A stretch of DNA of 51,468 nt from Streptomyces aurantiacus (GTDB taxonomy: Bacteria; Actinomycetota; Actinomycetes; Streptomycetales; Streptomycetaceae), in NCBI RefSeq assembly GCF_001418335.1, contig NZ_LIPP01000061.1, positions 1-51,468 of the forward strand, given 5' to 3'. The notes beneath the pieces were generated by a model. That model worked only from the letters and a program-made list of their open reading frames with translations, made no database searches and had not been told where the DNA came from. The position numbers and the translations under genes were made by a program. This document shows positions 1 through 8,725 of the stretch, piece by piece. Numbering within the stretch: the first letter of the stretch is position 1; each line of letters opens with the position of its first letter.

Positions 1-63
1 ATCGTCATCGCCCTGGCCTTCGGCCTGTTGCACATCCACACCCAGCGCAGGCAGGAGGCATGA
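1..63 (+). CDS. Sugar ABC transporter permease, C-terminal end only (partial)
   Basis: Only the last 20 codons are inside the window; they read in frame from base 1 to a TGA at 61-63. The visible end is a hydrophobic stretch (IVIALAFGLLHIHTQ) followed by a short basic tail, as at the end of a MalF-type permease. The stop overlaps the ATG of the next permease as ATGA, so the two are translationally coupled. The assignment rests on position directly before a MalG-type gene, the usual order in bacterial sugar importers. Confidence 0.7.
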   Translation: MVIALAFGLLHIHTQRRQEA

Positions 64-974
64 GCACGGTGAAACCCGCCGCCACCCACCCCGGCACCCG
101 TCCCACCACCCGCCCCGGCAGCCGACGCGCACCGGCCCTCGGCCGGTCCCGCAGCCGGGCCCGCGTCCGGGCCCGGTGCAACACGGCGATCGCCCTGGTA
201 CTGACCGCGCTGATGCTCCTGCCGGTCTACTGGATGGTCAACGTATCCCTCACGCCACAGCACGAGATGCGGTCGTCCACTCCCTCCCTGCTGCCGCTCC
301 ACCCGACTTTCGAGGGTTACCGGGCCGTTCTGGACGACCAACTGCCCTATCTGGGCACCAGCCTGCTCATCGGCCTGGGAACCGTCGCGCTGACCCTGGC
401 CATCGCCGCCCCGGCCGCCTACGCCCTCTCCAAGCTCCGCGTCCGCGGTGGGAACACACTGGGGTTCATCCTGGTCATCGCCCAGATGATTCCCGGCATC
501 GTGATGGCGATGGGCTTCTACGGCGTCTACCTGACCCTCGGCATCCTCAACACGTGGTGGGGACTGATCATCGCCGACTCCACCATCGCGGTCCCCTTCG
601 GCGTCATGATCTACACCGCGTTCATGCGAGGCATCCCCGACGAACTCATCGATGCCACGAAGATCGACGGAGCGAGTCCCTGGCGCACCTTCCGCTCCGT
701 GATCCTGCCCGTCAGCCGCAACGCCACCGTCACCGTCGCCCTCTTCAGCTTCCTGTGGGCCTGGTCCGACTTCGTCTTCGCCAACACCCTCGCCGGCGGC
801 AGCTCCCTGCAGCCCATCACCCTGGGCATCTACCGCTACATCGGCAACAACAACCAGGAGTGGAACGCCATCATGGCGACCGCCGTCGTCGCCTCGGTCC
901 CCGTCGCCTTCCTCCTGGTCCTGGCCCAGCGCTACGTCGCCGCCGGCATGACCGCCGGCGCCGTCAAAAGCTGA
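60..974 (+). CDS. Carbohydrate ABC transporter permease (MalG type)
   Basis: Inner-membrane subunit of a sugar importer of the CUT1 class, 304 residues. The first 50 residues are basic and Pro/Ser-rich and probably cytoplasmic. Hydrophobic segments follow at about 42-62, 97-122, 132-152, 160-185, 220-240 and 272-296, the usual six for this family. The cytoplasmic EAA loop that docks on the ATPase is visible near residues 195-214 (DATKIDGAS, then VILP). The start overlaps the previous gene's stop. No ATPase gene is nearby, which is normal in Streptomyces where a shared MsiK-type ATPase serves many importers. The glycoside hydrolase downstream suggests the substrate is an oligosaccharide; the exact sugar cannot be told. 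Confidence 0.93.
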   Translation: MSTVKPAATHPGTRPTTRPGSRRAPALGRSRSRARVRARCNTAIALVLTALMLLPVYWMVNVSLTPQHEMRSSTPSLLPLHPTFEGYRAVLDDQLPYLGTSLLIGLGTVALTLAIAAPAAYALSKLRVRGGNTLGFILVIAQMIPGIVMAMGFYGVYLTLGILNTWWGLIIADSTIAVPFGVMIYTAFMRGIPDELIDATKIDGASPWRTFRSVILPVSRNATVTVALFSFLWAWSDFVFANTLAGGSSLQPITLGIYRYIGNNNQEWNAIMATAVVASVPVAFLLVLAQRYVAAGMTAGAVKS

Positions 975-995
975 TCCACCAAAAGCTGATCCACC
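966..995 (+). repeat. Tandem 15-bp duplication over the permease stop codon
   Basis: The unit AAAAGCTGATCCACC occurs twice, head to tail, and the first copy contains the permease stop codon (972-974). It looks like a recent slippage duplication with no effect on the protein. Confidence 0.85.
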
Positions 996-1030
996 CGCCG
1001 CGCACCGAACCGGCGAGCGGCAACAGCACC

Positions 1031-1090
1031 ACTCGTCCACTCACTCGTCCACCCATCCATCCCGTCCACCCATCCATCCATCCATCCCAC
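1031..1090 (+). repeat. CCA/CCAT-rich low-complexity leader
   Basis: A run of CCAT and CCAC units fills the leader between the permease and the glycoside hydrolase, ending just before the ribosome binding site GGAGG at 1097-1101. The C-rich RNA should be unstructured. No promoter or hairpin is evident here. Confidence 0.7.
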
Positions 1091-1111
1091 CCGCACGGAG
1101 GTCGATCCCGC

Positions 1112-2842
1112 ATGCGCTCACACACCCTCGGCAGGGGCCGGGCCGTCACAGCGTCCTTGCTGGTCACAAGCGCCCTGTTACTCTCCGGCACCCTCACACC
1201 CACGCCGGCCCACGCCGCCGGCGGCACTCTCACCGTCGACGTCTCGTCCCCGTTCAAACCCGTCACCCGGGTCGCCGCCGGAGGGCTCTACGCCCTGAAG
1301 GACGCCTCCACCCCACCCGACGACGCCCTGCTCCAGGCGCTCCGCCCGCACACCCACACCCAGCCGGCCCCCGGCGTCCAGCAGAAACCCAACGGGCAGC
1401 CCGCCGGAGGAGACGCCCTCGTGGTCGCCGGCAAGGCGGAGCGCACCGGCGCCGGCGAGATCATCCGGATGCCCGACATCTACCCGGACTTCCCCTACCG
1501 GTGGGTGAGCTGGGACGACTGGCTCGGCAAGGTCGACACCATGGTCGACAAGCGGCTGGCCGCGACCGGCGCGACCAACATCCGCGGGTGGGAGCTGTGG
1601 AACGAGCCCGACTGGACCTGGAACACCGCTGCCGCCGGGCCGTTCGACGACGGCTGGGCCCGCACCTTCAAGGCCGTACGCGCCAAAGACAGCGTGACCC
1701 CGATCGTCGGACCGAGCGACTCGGCATACAGCTCGGCCCGGATGCGGGACTTCCTGACCTCGGCCAGGGCATCCGGCACGGTCCCGGACGTCATCTGCTG
1801 GCACGAACTCGTCTCCCGTCCCGACCTGATCGCCTCCCACGTCGCCGACTACCGGGCCATCGAGGCGGATCTCGGCCTGACCCCTCGCCCGATCTCGGTC
1901 AACGAGTACGGAGCACCGGCGGAGATCGACGTCCCCGGCCGCATCAGCAGCTACATATCGAAGCTCGAACGCGCGAAAGTATGGTCCGCGGACCGTGCGT
2001 TCTGGTACGAGTACGGCACGTTCAACGGCCTGCTGACGACCTCCGCCTACCAGCCCACCGCCTCCTACTGGCTCTACAAGTGGTACGGCGACATGGCGGG
2101 CAACATGGTCACCACCACACCCTCCTCCCTCAGCGGGCTGGACGGCTTCGCCTCCTACGACACCACCCGTAAAGCCGTCGACGTGGTCTTCGGCAACGAA
2201 GCCGGCACCAACACGGTCAATGTCAAAGGCCTGGCTCCGCTCGGTTCCACGGTCAAGGTGACCCTGCGCTCGACTCCCGGTTCCGGACGCACCACAGCCG
2301 TCACCGCTCCGACGACCGTCTCCACCACGACCCACCAGGTCTCCAACGGGGCGATCAGCGTCAGCGTCCCCAACATGAACGCCGACGCCGCCTACCAGCT
2401 GGCGATCACGCCGGCCGGCGCCGCCACCGACTACCAGCACCGCTACGAGGCCGAGAACTCCTCCGTCTTCCGGGCCGAGAGCCTGTCCTCCGCCGGCGCC
2501 TCCAACGGCGGCTATGTCGGGCGCATCGACAACATCGGTGACGCCCGCACCCACTCCTACGTGGACTTCGTCGTCAACGTGCCCACATCGCGCGCTTACC
2601 AGCTGTCCATCGGCTACGCCAACGGCACCGGCGCGGCAGCCACCCAGGGCCTCGCCTACAACGGCGGCGCCTGGACGACCGTCAGCTACCCGCCGACCGC
2701 CGGCTGGGGGCAGTTCGGGGCCACGGTGTCCCAGACAGTGACACTGCGGGCCGGGTACAACGTCATCCGCCTGGCCAAGGGCTCGCCGGGCTTCGCCGGC
2801 GGCACGGGTTACGCGGAACTGGACTACATCCAGGTCGACTAG
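1112..2842 (+). CDS. Secreted clan-A-like glycoside hydrolase with C-terminal CBM6/35-type module
   Basis: Predicted secreted enzyme of 576 residues. Residues 1-35 form a Sec signal peptide with a cleavage site near AHA|A. The catalytic domain carries WNEP with a probable acid/base E165, and VNEYG with a probable nucleophile E265, the two-glutamate arrangement of clan GH-A barrels. Residues about 443-576 start with YEAEN and end with ELDYIQVD, typical of CBM6/CBM35 beta-sandwiches. The open frame continues far upstream, but the ATG at 1112 has GGAGG ten bases before it and starts a proper signal peptide. Codon 23 (1178-1180) is TTA, rare in Streptomyces and read by the bldA tRNA. It probably acts with the upstream sugar importer. 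The GH family number is uncertain (a GH39-like enzyme is one option). The gene ends in a CTAG shared with the convergent AraC gene. Confidence 0.85.
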   Translation: MRSHTLGRGRAVTASLLVTSALLLSGTLTPTPAHAAGGTLTVDVSSPFKPVTRVAAGGLYALKDASTPPDDALLQALRPHTHTQPAPGVQQKPNGQPAGGDALVVAGKAERTGAGEIIRMPDIYPDFPYRWVSWDDWLGKVDTMVDKRLAATGATNIRGWELWNEPDWTWNTAAAGPFDDGWARTFKAVRAKDSVTPIVGPSDSAYSSARMRDFLTSARASGTVPDVICWHELVSRPDLIASHVADYRAIEADLGLTPRPISVNEYGAPAEIDVPGRISSYISKLERAKVWSADRAFWYEYGTFNGLLTTSAYQPTASYWLYKWYGDMAGNMVTTTPSSLSGLDGFASYDTTRKAVDVVFGNEAGTNTVNVKGLAPLGSTVKVTLRSTPGSGRTTAVTAPTTVSTTTHQVSNGAISVSVPNMNADAAYQLAITPAGAATDYQHRYEAENSSVFRAESLSSAGASNGGYVGRIDNIGDARTHSYVDFVVNVPTSRAYQLSIGYANGTGAAATQGLAYNGGAWTTVSYPPTAGWGQFGATVSQTVTLRAGYNVIRLAKGSPGFAGGTGYAELDYIQVD

Positions 2843-3675
2843 GAAGGCCCGCTCGAAACATGTGCCGGGGCGGGGATGCCTCCCCGTCGCCGGCTCACAG
2901 CGGCCGAGGATCCGCGCTCGCCGGGGCCGATGCGATAGGTCCCCGGTGTCTGGCCCATGGTCCGGCTGAACGTGTCGATGAACGCGCTGGTCGTCGACCA
3001 CCCGCACTGCCGTCCCGTTTCGCTGACGTTCGCTCCTTCCGCCAGCAGCACCATGGCGTGGAAGACCCTGACGTTGGTCCGCCACTGCGGATACGTCATG
3101 CCGAACTCGGTCCTGAACAGCCGGGCCAGGGTGCGCTCGCTCACGCCGATGCGCTGTGCCAGCCAGGCCGCCGTCCGCGGATGCCGCAGGTCGTCGGTCA
3201 CCAGCGCGCACGCCTGCCGCAGCAGGGGGTTGCCGGGGGTGGGCAGCGTCAAGGGCTCGATGAGGGCCCGCCGCAGCCGGTCCCGCAGGACGGCGCGCAG
3301 GCGGCGTGCCTCCGGCTGCGGTAGGCACGGTTCGCTGCACGCGATGATCAGTTCGCGTACCAGGGCGTCCACGGCCACGACGACCGGTGTCCCGGACCTG
3401 AGCAGGACGTCGTGGGCGGGGAAGCCGAGCGTGTGCACGGAGCTGTGCCCGTGCACCCGGTGCTGATGCCAGGTCCCCGCCGGAATCCACACGGCGCGTG
3501 CGCTGGACGCAACCCAGGACGCCTCGCCCGTCTGCACCGCCAGCACACCGGCGCTGACGTAGAGGAGCTGGTGGTAGCCATGCTGATGCCGGCCGATGAC
3601 CTCACCCGCGAGGTGGGCGTGGGTGGTGTCCCTGGGCTCCGCCGCCGCCTTGTGCGCCTGGCTGTTCTCCGACAT
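2839..3675 (-). CDS. AraC-family transcriptional regulator
   Basis: A 278-residue one-component regulator. The N-terminal half resembles a cupin sensor domain (HQHGYHQLLYVSAG, then WVASSARAVWIPAGTWHQHRVHG). The C-terminal ~100 residues hold the two AraC helix-turn-helix motifs (WLAQRIGVSERTLARLFR and VSETGRQCGWSTTSAFIDTF). The frame is open upstream to 3738, but that start would run into the divergent MFS gene; the ATG at 3675 (MSENSQ) leaves a 49-bp divergent intergenic region and gives normal AraC length. It most likely controls the MFS gene beside it. The last four bases are shared with the stop of the convergent hydrolase. Confidence 0.92.
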   Translation of the reverse strand: MSENSQAHKAAAEPRDTTHAHLAGEVIGRHQHGYHQLLYVSAGVLAVQTGEASWVASSARAVWIPAGTWHQHRVHGHSSVHTLGFPAHDVLLRSGTPVVVAVDALVRELIIACSEPCLPQPEARRLRAVLRDRLRRALIEPLTLPTPGNPLLRQACALVTDDLRHPRTAAWLAQRIGVSERTLARLFRTEFGMTYPQWRTNVRVFHAMVLLAEGANVSETGRQCGWSTTSAFIDTFSRTMGQTPGTYRIGPGERGSSAAVSRRRGGIPAPAHVSSGPS

Positions 3676-3724
3676 ATGACGGCAGAATAACGGAAGCGGC
3701 GCGCCGGGTGGTCCTGCCAGCGTA

Positions 3725-5113
3725 ATGACCATGTCCACGACGCCTCACCCACCGCCACCCGATCTTCCGCCCGGCCTTCCTCCTGTCGTCCCGCCCCCGC
3801 CGAAGGCCCGGACGGCCTCCGGTCCGCGCCGGATGGTCTCCGGTCTGCGCGGCTTCGCGCTCGACACCCGCCCGTTGGCCTACCCCGTCTTCCGGCGCCT
3901 GCTGATCGGGCAGAGCGCGGCCTACGTCGGGACCATGGTCACCGCGGTCACCATCCCGGTGCAGGTGTACTCGCTGTCGCACTCGTCGCTGTCCGTGGGG
4001 CTGACCGGACTGGCCGGCCTCGCGCCGCTCGTGGTCTTCGGTCTGTACGGGGGTGTCATCGCCGACCGGTTCGACCGCCGTGTGCTGTACCTGGCATCGG
4101 CGTTCGCCACCTGGGCGACCACGCTGGCCCTGCTGATCCAGGCGGTCGCCGAGCTGCGCTCGATACCTGTCATCCTCGTCCTCGTGGCCGTCCAGGCAGG
4201 CGCGTTCGCCATGTCGTCCGCCGCCCGCGGCGCGATCATTCCCCGCGTCGTCCCCACGCCTCTGGTGCCCGCCGCGAACACGCTGTACTTCACCGCCGGC
4301 AACGTCGGGCAGGTCGCGGGCCCGCTGGTGGCCGGCCTCCTCATCTCCCTGCCGAACGGCTACTCCTGGGCCTACGCCGCCGACGCCGTACTGTTCTCGC
4401 TCCTGCTGTACTCGGCCCTTCGCCTGCCTCCGGTCATGCCGACCGGATCAGCGGTCCGGACCGGCGGGCTGCGTGCGGTCCTCGACGGGCTGCGCTTCAT
4501 CACAGCGGCCCCCGTGCTGTGGATGTCCTTCGCGGTCGACATCGCGGCGATGACGTTGGCCATGCCCACCGCCCTGTTTCCGCAGGCCGCGGAGACGCGC
4601 TTCGGCGGAGGAGTGGGACTGCTGTACTCGGCCATCGCCATGGGGTCCGTCGCGGCGGGGCTGTGCAGCGGCTGGATCGGCCGCGTACGCCGTCAAGGCC
4701 GGGCACTGGCCGTCGCGGTCACCGTCTGGGCAGCTGCCATCGCTCTCGCGGGCACCGTCCACCATCTCTTCGTCGCGGTGGTCCTGCTGGCCGCTGCCGG
4801 AGCGGCGGACCTGGTCAGCGCCGTCTATCGCGAGACGATCCTGCAGACCTACGCGCCTGACGCGATGCGCGGCCGTCTGCAAGGTGTCTTCACCGTCGTC
4901 GTCGCGGGCGGTCCCCGCCTCGGAGACCTGCGCGCCGGCGCGATGGCCTCCGCCACCGGCCTCGGCGTCGCGTGGACGGGCAGTTCACTGCTCTGCATGT
5001 TCGTCGTCCTGGCCGGCGCGCTGCTCGTCCGGCCGTTCTGGCGCTACGACGTCACCGTGGCGCAAGACCCGAACCACGGCGAGACGCGGGCGCCGGCAAC
5101 GCCGCCGGAGTGA
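3725..5113 (+). CDS. MFS transporter (EntS/MFS_3-like exporter)
   Basis: A 462-residue integral membrane exporter with about 12 predicted helices after a Pro-rich cytoplasmic N-terminus of about 55 residues. The loop motif GGVIADRFDRR between helices 2 and 3 is the conserved MFS motif A. The sequence style (FRRLLIGQSAAYVGTMVTAVTIPVQVY near the start) matches the enterobactin-exporter-like MFS_3 group. No clear Shine-Dalgarno precedes 3725 and an in-frame ATG at 3731 is an alternative. It is transcribed divergently from an AraC regulator, the classical regulator/exporter pairing; the substrate is unknown. Confidence 0.92.
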   Translation: MTMSTTPHPPPPDLPPGLPPVVPPPPKARTASGPRRMVSGLRGFALDTRPLAYPVFRRLLIGQSAAYVGTMVTAVTIPVQVYSLSHSSLSVGLTGLAGLAPLVVFGLYGGVIADRFDRRVLYLASAFATWATTLALLIQAVAELRSIPVILVLVAVQAGAFAMSSAARGAIIPRVVPTPLVPAANTLYFTAGNVGQVAGPLVAGLLISLPNGYSWAYAADAVLFSLLLYSALRLPPVMPTGSAVRTGGLRAVLDGLRFITAAPVLWMSFAVDIAAMTLAMPTALFPQAAETRFGGGVGLLYSAIAMGSVAAGLCSGWIGRVRRQGRALAVAVTVWAAAIALAGTVHHLFVAVVLLAAAGAADLVSAVYRETILQTYAPDAMRGRLQGVFTVVVAGGPRLGDLRAGAMASATGLGVAWTGSSLLCMFVVLAGALLVRPFWRYDVTVAQDPNHGETRAPATPPE

Positions 5114-5182
5114 GGTTCGGGCCGGGCGTTCGCGGCGGAATCGGCGGGATCGACGACTGACCACGGGGCGATCCGGGAAGGC

Positions 5183-5209
5183 CAGTTCTGTTGAACTGCC
5201 CTCTAGAAT
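5183..5209 (+). promoter_or_regulatory. Inverted repeat with possible -10 element
   Basis: CAGTTC-TGTT-GAACTG (5183-5198) is a perfect 6-bp inverted repeat, followed five bases later by TAGAAT (5204-5209), a good actinobacterial -10 hexamer. It lies about 105 bases before the anchored protein gene. No convincing -35 sits at the right distance, so this is a tentative call. Confidence 0.35.
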
Positions 5210-5314
5210 CGGCTTGTTGGCTGACGCGCTGGTGACGGTACCCCGGCTCACGACGGGTGGTCGCCACGCCCGACCGCCCGACCGCGCCCGACGACTTCGG
5301 AGAAGGAGCACAGG

Positions 5315-6268
5315 ATGCAGGACCGGCCCGAAGACGTCCCGGCACAGCCCGAACCGCAGGCACCGCCCCCAGCCGACTCGGCCACTCCGCCCGACCCGGC
5401 CACTCCGCCCAGCTCGGCCACTGCGCCCGCGAGTCCGCCCACGCCCGAGAACCAGTCGCAGGCGCACCACCAGCCGTCACCGTCAGCGCCGCCGAGACCC
5501 GAGCCAGCGCCGCCGGGCCCGTACGCGAGCCCGCAGCCGGCGAACAACTACGGGCCGCCGCCCGCCTATCCTCCGGCCCAGCAGTACGCGTACGGGCAGC
5601 CGTCCGGCTTCCCTCCGCCGCCCGGGCGCAAGGGCACCGCGGGGCGTGCGGTGCTGTGGGCCGCCGTGGGTGCGGTGGTCGCCTCCGCGCTGTGGGCCGG
5701 CGGGATCTTCCTCTTCGACCCCCTCGGCGACGACCCCGAACTGGCGGGCTACCGGGCCAAGTCCAATCTCTGCTCCTCGGTCGACTATTCCACGCTCCGG
5801 GACGAGTACGCCGAGAAGGACGACTCCCCCACGCACAACTCGCTGAAGCACAAGGCCATCGATCAGAGCTACTGCAGCATCTCCCTGAAGACAACGTCGA
5901 GTTCCTCCTACGCCGACGCATACCTCTCCGTGCAGATGGATCTCCACAAGAAGACCGATCCGGCCGCCGAGTTCACCGCCCTGTGGTCGGAGTACCACCA
6001 GCGTTACGAGGACTACGAAGTGGAGGAGGTGTCCGGCTTCGGTGACGAGGCCTATCTCGTGACCGAGGACACCACATCCGGCTCGGCCGCCACCAGCGGC
6101 AGCCGGTCGGTGATCCTCGCGGTGCGCGACGGCTGGATGACGTACCAGATGAGCTGGAGCGTCTATACGTCGTCCTACGAGACGACCACTCCGCCCGAGG
6201 TCGGCGAGGTCTCGCGATGGGTGAAGTCCGACACCCGGTCGACACTGGAGAACCTCCGGACCGACTGA
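5315..6268 (+). CDS. Single-pass membrane-anchored protein with Pro-rich cytoplasmic tail
   Basis: Unknown function, 317 residues. Residues 1-105 are very rich in Pro, Ala and Gln and resemble the disordered cytoplasmic tails common in Streptomyces membrane proteins. One transmembrane helix follows at about 109-133 (AVLWAAVGAVVASALWAGG). The rest would be extracytoplasmic and holds just two cysteines (NLCSS and SYCSI) that could form a disulfide, with many Ser/Thr. The start is supported by AAGGAG at 5303-5308, six bases before the ATG. No operon partner; the next gene is convergent. Confidence 0.88.
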   Translation: MQDRPEDVPAQPEPQAPPPADSATPPDPATPPSSATAPASPPTPENQSQAHHQPSPSAPPRPEPAPPGPYASPQPANNYGPPPAYPPAQQYAYGQPSGFPPPPGRKGTAGRAVLWAAVGAVVASALWAGGIFLFDPLGDDPELAGYRAKSNLCSSVDYSTLRDEYAEKDDSPTHNSLKHKAIDQSYCSISLKTTSSSSYADAYLSVQMDLHKKTDPAAEFTALWSEYHQRYEDYEVEEVSGFGDEAYLVTEDTTSGSAATSGSRSVILAVRDGWMTYQMSWSVYTSSYETTTPPEVGEVSRWVKSDTRSTLENLRTD

Positions 6269-6289
6269 CCGACTGACAGGCTGACCGGC

Positions 6290-7195
6290 TCAGGCGCTCT
6301 GCTGTGCGGCCTTCCAGGCGCGGTAGTGCCGTTCGGGCGCGTCGGTGAAGGAGACATGGTGGGGGCGCCAGCCGAGCAGGCGATGGGCTTTGGCGCTGGA
6401 GACGAGTTCGTCCTGGTCGGCGGCTGTCTGCAGCATGCCGCCGGCTTCGGCGCTCTCCATGATGATCTCTCCCGTGTAACCGGCGGCCCTGACGGCGGCG
6501 CGCTGCAGATCCAGGGCACTCAGCCGCTGGTCGTCCGCGATGACGAAGATCTCGCCGTCGACGGCGGCGGGGTTGGCGAGGACACGGACATAGGCGTCGG
6601 CGAGGTCGTCGACGTGTATCCAGCTCCAGCGCTTGGTGGTGTCGCCGTAGAAGACGGGTTTGCCGGCCTCGGCGGCGGCGAACCACTGCCCCGTCATGGA
6701 GGTGGTGGCCGGGCCGCCGTACATGAAGCCGGGGCGGACCACGGTGTGGGCCAGGCCGGTGGCGGCGAGTTCCTTCTCCAGGGCGAAGCGGAAGCCGAGC
6801 GGGCTGTCGGGGTTGCCGGGGGTGTTCTCGTCCATGAGTGCCAGACCGGTGCGGCCGTAGGAGGAGATGCCGGTGGTGAAGACGAGGTGGCGGAGCCGGG
6901 CGTCCCGCTCCCGCGCCGCGACCAGTTCGGAGATCAGTCGCTGGTCGGTACCGATCGGATCGCTCATGTCGAGGAGCAGGTGCACCACCGCGTCCGTACC
7001 GTCCAGATGGCCGCGCCACGTTTCGGGTCGGGTCAAGTCGCCCTGTACGACAGTGACTTCGTTGACAGCGAGGTCGCGGGCGGCCGGGGTGGCAGGGTCG
7101 CGGGTCAGGCCCAGGACGGTGTGCCCGGCGCGGGCCAGGGCGGTGGAGACGCGGCGGCCGGCGTAGCCGGTGGCACCGGTGACGAGGATCTGCAT
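6290..7195 (-). CDS. NAD(P)-dependent epimerase/reductase (atypical SDR, NmrA-like)
   Basis: A 301-residue Rossmann-fold protein. The nucleotide-binding loop is GATGYAG directly after the first strand (MQILVT), and the strands continue with VVQGDLTRPETW, typical of NAD(P)H-binding NmrA/epimerase-type SDRs that often lack a full Tyr-x3-Lys site. The frame is open to 7267, but the ATG at 7195 has GGAG seven bases upstream and starts exactly at the Rossmann strand. It follows the epoxide-hydrolase-like gene by 74 bases on the same strand and is probably cotranscribed under the MarR-linked operator. Confidence 0.9.
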   Translation of the reverse strand: MQILVTGATGYAGRRVSTALARAGHTVLGLTRDPATPAARDLAVNEVTVVQGDLTRPETWRGHLDGTDAVVHLLLDMSDPIGTDQRLISELVAARERDARLRHLVFTTGISSYGRTGLALMDENTPGNPDSPLGFRFALEKELAATGLAHTVVRPGFMYGGPATTSMTGQWFAAAEAGKPVFYGDTTKRWSWIHVDDLADAYVRVLANPAAVDGEIFVIADDQRLSALDLQRAAVRAAGYTGEIIMESAEAGGMLQTAADQDELVSSAKAHRLLGWRPHHVSFTDAPERHYRAWKAAQQSA

Positions 7196-7269
7196 CGTGC
7201 TGCTCCGTGTTCGCTGAGGTGTGGGTTCGCTGTCGCGTGGATGCACTGAGGTGTGTGGGTCCGCCACGG

Positions 7270-8139
7270 TCAGGCGACGGGTTCGGTGGTGAAGAAGTGG
7301 GTGAGCCGGCCGACCGTCCCGTGGGGGTTGTCTGCGGCGAAGGTGTGCGCGGCGTCCGGGACGGTGTCGGCGCGTACGTCGCTCGCGGCCTGGCGGGCAC
7401 CGTCCAGCAGAACCTGCTGGGGCAGGCCGAACTCACCGTTCAGAACGAGGACGGGCATCCGGACCGGCTTGCCCGCGCGGGCGGCCCGGCCGTCTTCGAC
7501 GAGCGTGACGTAGTGCTCGAAGCCACCGCGCATCGCGTCGGGCGCGGTGTAGGCGCGCAGGAGTTCGTCGCGGTCGGCGCCGGTGATGCCGCCGCGGCTC
7601 ATCATCGACCAGAAGCCGGAGAGGTACGACTCCTCCTTGTCGCGGGTGAGCATCGCGGCCAGTTCGCTCCGGGCGTGGAAACCGAAGTGCCATGAGCCGC
7701 CCGTAGCCGGGTTCATGTGCTCTTCCAGGCCGTAGCCCGGCAGGAACGCCTCACTGAGCACCAGCCGGGTGACGTCCTCCGGGTATGCCTGGGCCCAGGC
7801 GTGAGCGGTCATCGTGCCCACGTCCGTGCCGACGACGAACGCCCGCCGGTGTCCCAGGTGGTGCAGGAGCCGGTGGAGGTCCTCGGCCTCGTCCCGCTTG
7901 GTCCAGTGCCCGGCGGGGACGGCGGAGTCCCCGGAACCGCGCAGGTCCGGCGCGATCACCGTGAAGCCCTGCTCGGCCAGCAGCGGCATCAGGGCCCGCC
8001 ACTCGATCCAGGTGAACGGCCACCCATGAAGCAGTACCGCCACGGGACCGGATCCGCCGATCACGTAATGCAGTCGAACGCCGTTGACGTCGGCGTATGC
8101 GTGCGAGAAGCCGTCGGGTGCCTCGGACGGACGCGGCAT
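7270..8139 (-). CDS. Alpha/beta hydrolase, epoxide hydrolase-like
   Basis: A 289-residue alpha/beta hydrolase. The HGWP oxyanion motif lies near residue 40 and the nucleophile elbow reads GTDVGT, so the nucleophile is Asp, as in epoxide hydrolases and haloalkane dehalogenases rather than serine esterases. A probable catalytic His sits in DAAHTFAADNP near the C-terminus. The chosen ATG (MPRPSE) is preceded by AAGGAGG, an excellent Shine-Dalgarno. It is divergent from a MarR gene, with an inverted repeat between them, so MarR probably represses this operon in response to a small organic molecule. Confidence 0.92.
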   Translation of the reverse strand: MPRPSEAPDGFSHAYADVNGVRLHYVIGGSGPVAVLLHGWPFTWIEWRALMPLLAEQGFTVIAPDLRGSGDSAVPAGHWTKRDEAEDLHRLLHHLGHRRAFVVGTDVGTMTAHAWAQAYPEDVTRLVLSEAFLPGYGLEEHMNPATGGSWHFGFHARSELAAMLTRDKEESYLSGFWSMMSRGGITGADRDELLRAYTAPDAMRGGFEHYVTLVEDGRAARAGKPVRMPVLVLNGEFGLPQQVLLDGARQAASDVRADTVPDAAHTFAADNPHGTVGRLTHFFTTEPVA

Positions 8140-8152
8140 ACCCACCTCCTTA

Positions 8153-8170
8153 ATTGCTTGCTTCAGCAAT
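8153..8170. promoter_or_regulatory. Probable MarR operator between divergent genes
   Basis: ATTGCT-N6-AGCAAT is a perfect 6-bp inverted repeat with six-base spacer, 13 bases upstream of the hydrolase start and about 41 upstream of the MarR start. Size and position fit a MarR-family dimer site that could repress both directions. Confidence 0.55.
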
Positions 8171-8211
8171 AATGTCGGCAGTTCCTTGCCTCGTCAAATA
8201 CACTGACCGAC

Positions 8212-8694
8212 ATGGCTGCCGACGCCGATCCCGCCCCGCTGTCCCCCGACCAACTCCAGCTCTGGCAGAGCCTGGGCCGTCTGGTCCACTCCCTGCCCCG
8301 CGCGCTGGAGGACGACATGTCCCGTACCGGCGTCACGATGACCGAGTTCGCCGTCCTGTTGATCCTCAGTTCGGCACCCGGCCACCGCATGCGCATGTCG
8401 GCGCTCGCCGACGCGGCCGGCCTCACCCCGTCCCGCATCACGCGCCTCGTCGACGGGCTGGGCAAGCACGGGCTGGTCAGCAAGGAACGCCACGGCCACG
8501 ACGGCCGCGGCAACGAAGCCGTCCTCACCGACAGCGGCCTGCGCACCATGCGGGCGGCGCGGCCCGCGCACCTGGCCAGCGCCCGCCGCCGCGTCCTCGA
8601 CAGGATCCCCGACGCCCTGGTACCGGCGCTCGCGGAGACGCTCACGCAGCTCGCCGACGCGCTGTCCCGTGAGCGCGGTCCGGATCGGGGCTGA
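8212..8694 (+). CDS. MarR-family transcriptional regulator
   Basis: A 160-residue winged-helix regulator. The recognition region reads MSALADAAGLTPSRITRLVDGLGKHGLV, followed by the wing (RHGHDGRGNEAVLTDSGL), the MarR signature. No clear Shine-Dalgarno precedes the ATG, so translation may be leaderless or weak. It is divergent from the epoxide-hydrolase-like operon and convergent with the FAD monooxygenase. It probably controls its divergent neighbour and itself. Confidence 0.93.
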   Translation: MAADADPAPLSPDQLQLWQSLGRLVHSLPRALEDDMSRTGVTMTEFAVLLILSSAPGHRMRMSALADAAGLTPSRITRLVDGLGKHGLVSKERHGHDGRGNEAVLTDSGLRTMRAARPAHLASARRRVLDRIPDALVPALAETLTQLADALSRERGPDRG

Positions 8695-8725
8695 CGGAAC
8701 ATTCACGGCCGCGCACCTGGAGCGG

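Noticed and set aside
176..1111. Upstream extension of the glycoside hydrolase frame by 312 codons
   Set aside because: It overlaps the permease in another frame, is Arg/His/Pro-rich like a shadow, and the signal peptide with ribosome site begins at 1112.
1178..3490. 770-residue minus-strand frame opposite the glycoside hydrolase and AraC gene
   Set aside because: Gly/Val/Arg-rich composition typical of an antisense shadow in GC-rich DNA; the plus-strand hydrolase has clear catalytic motifs.
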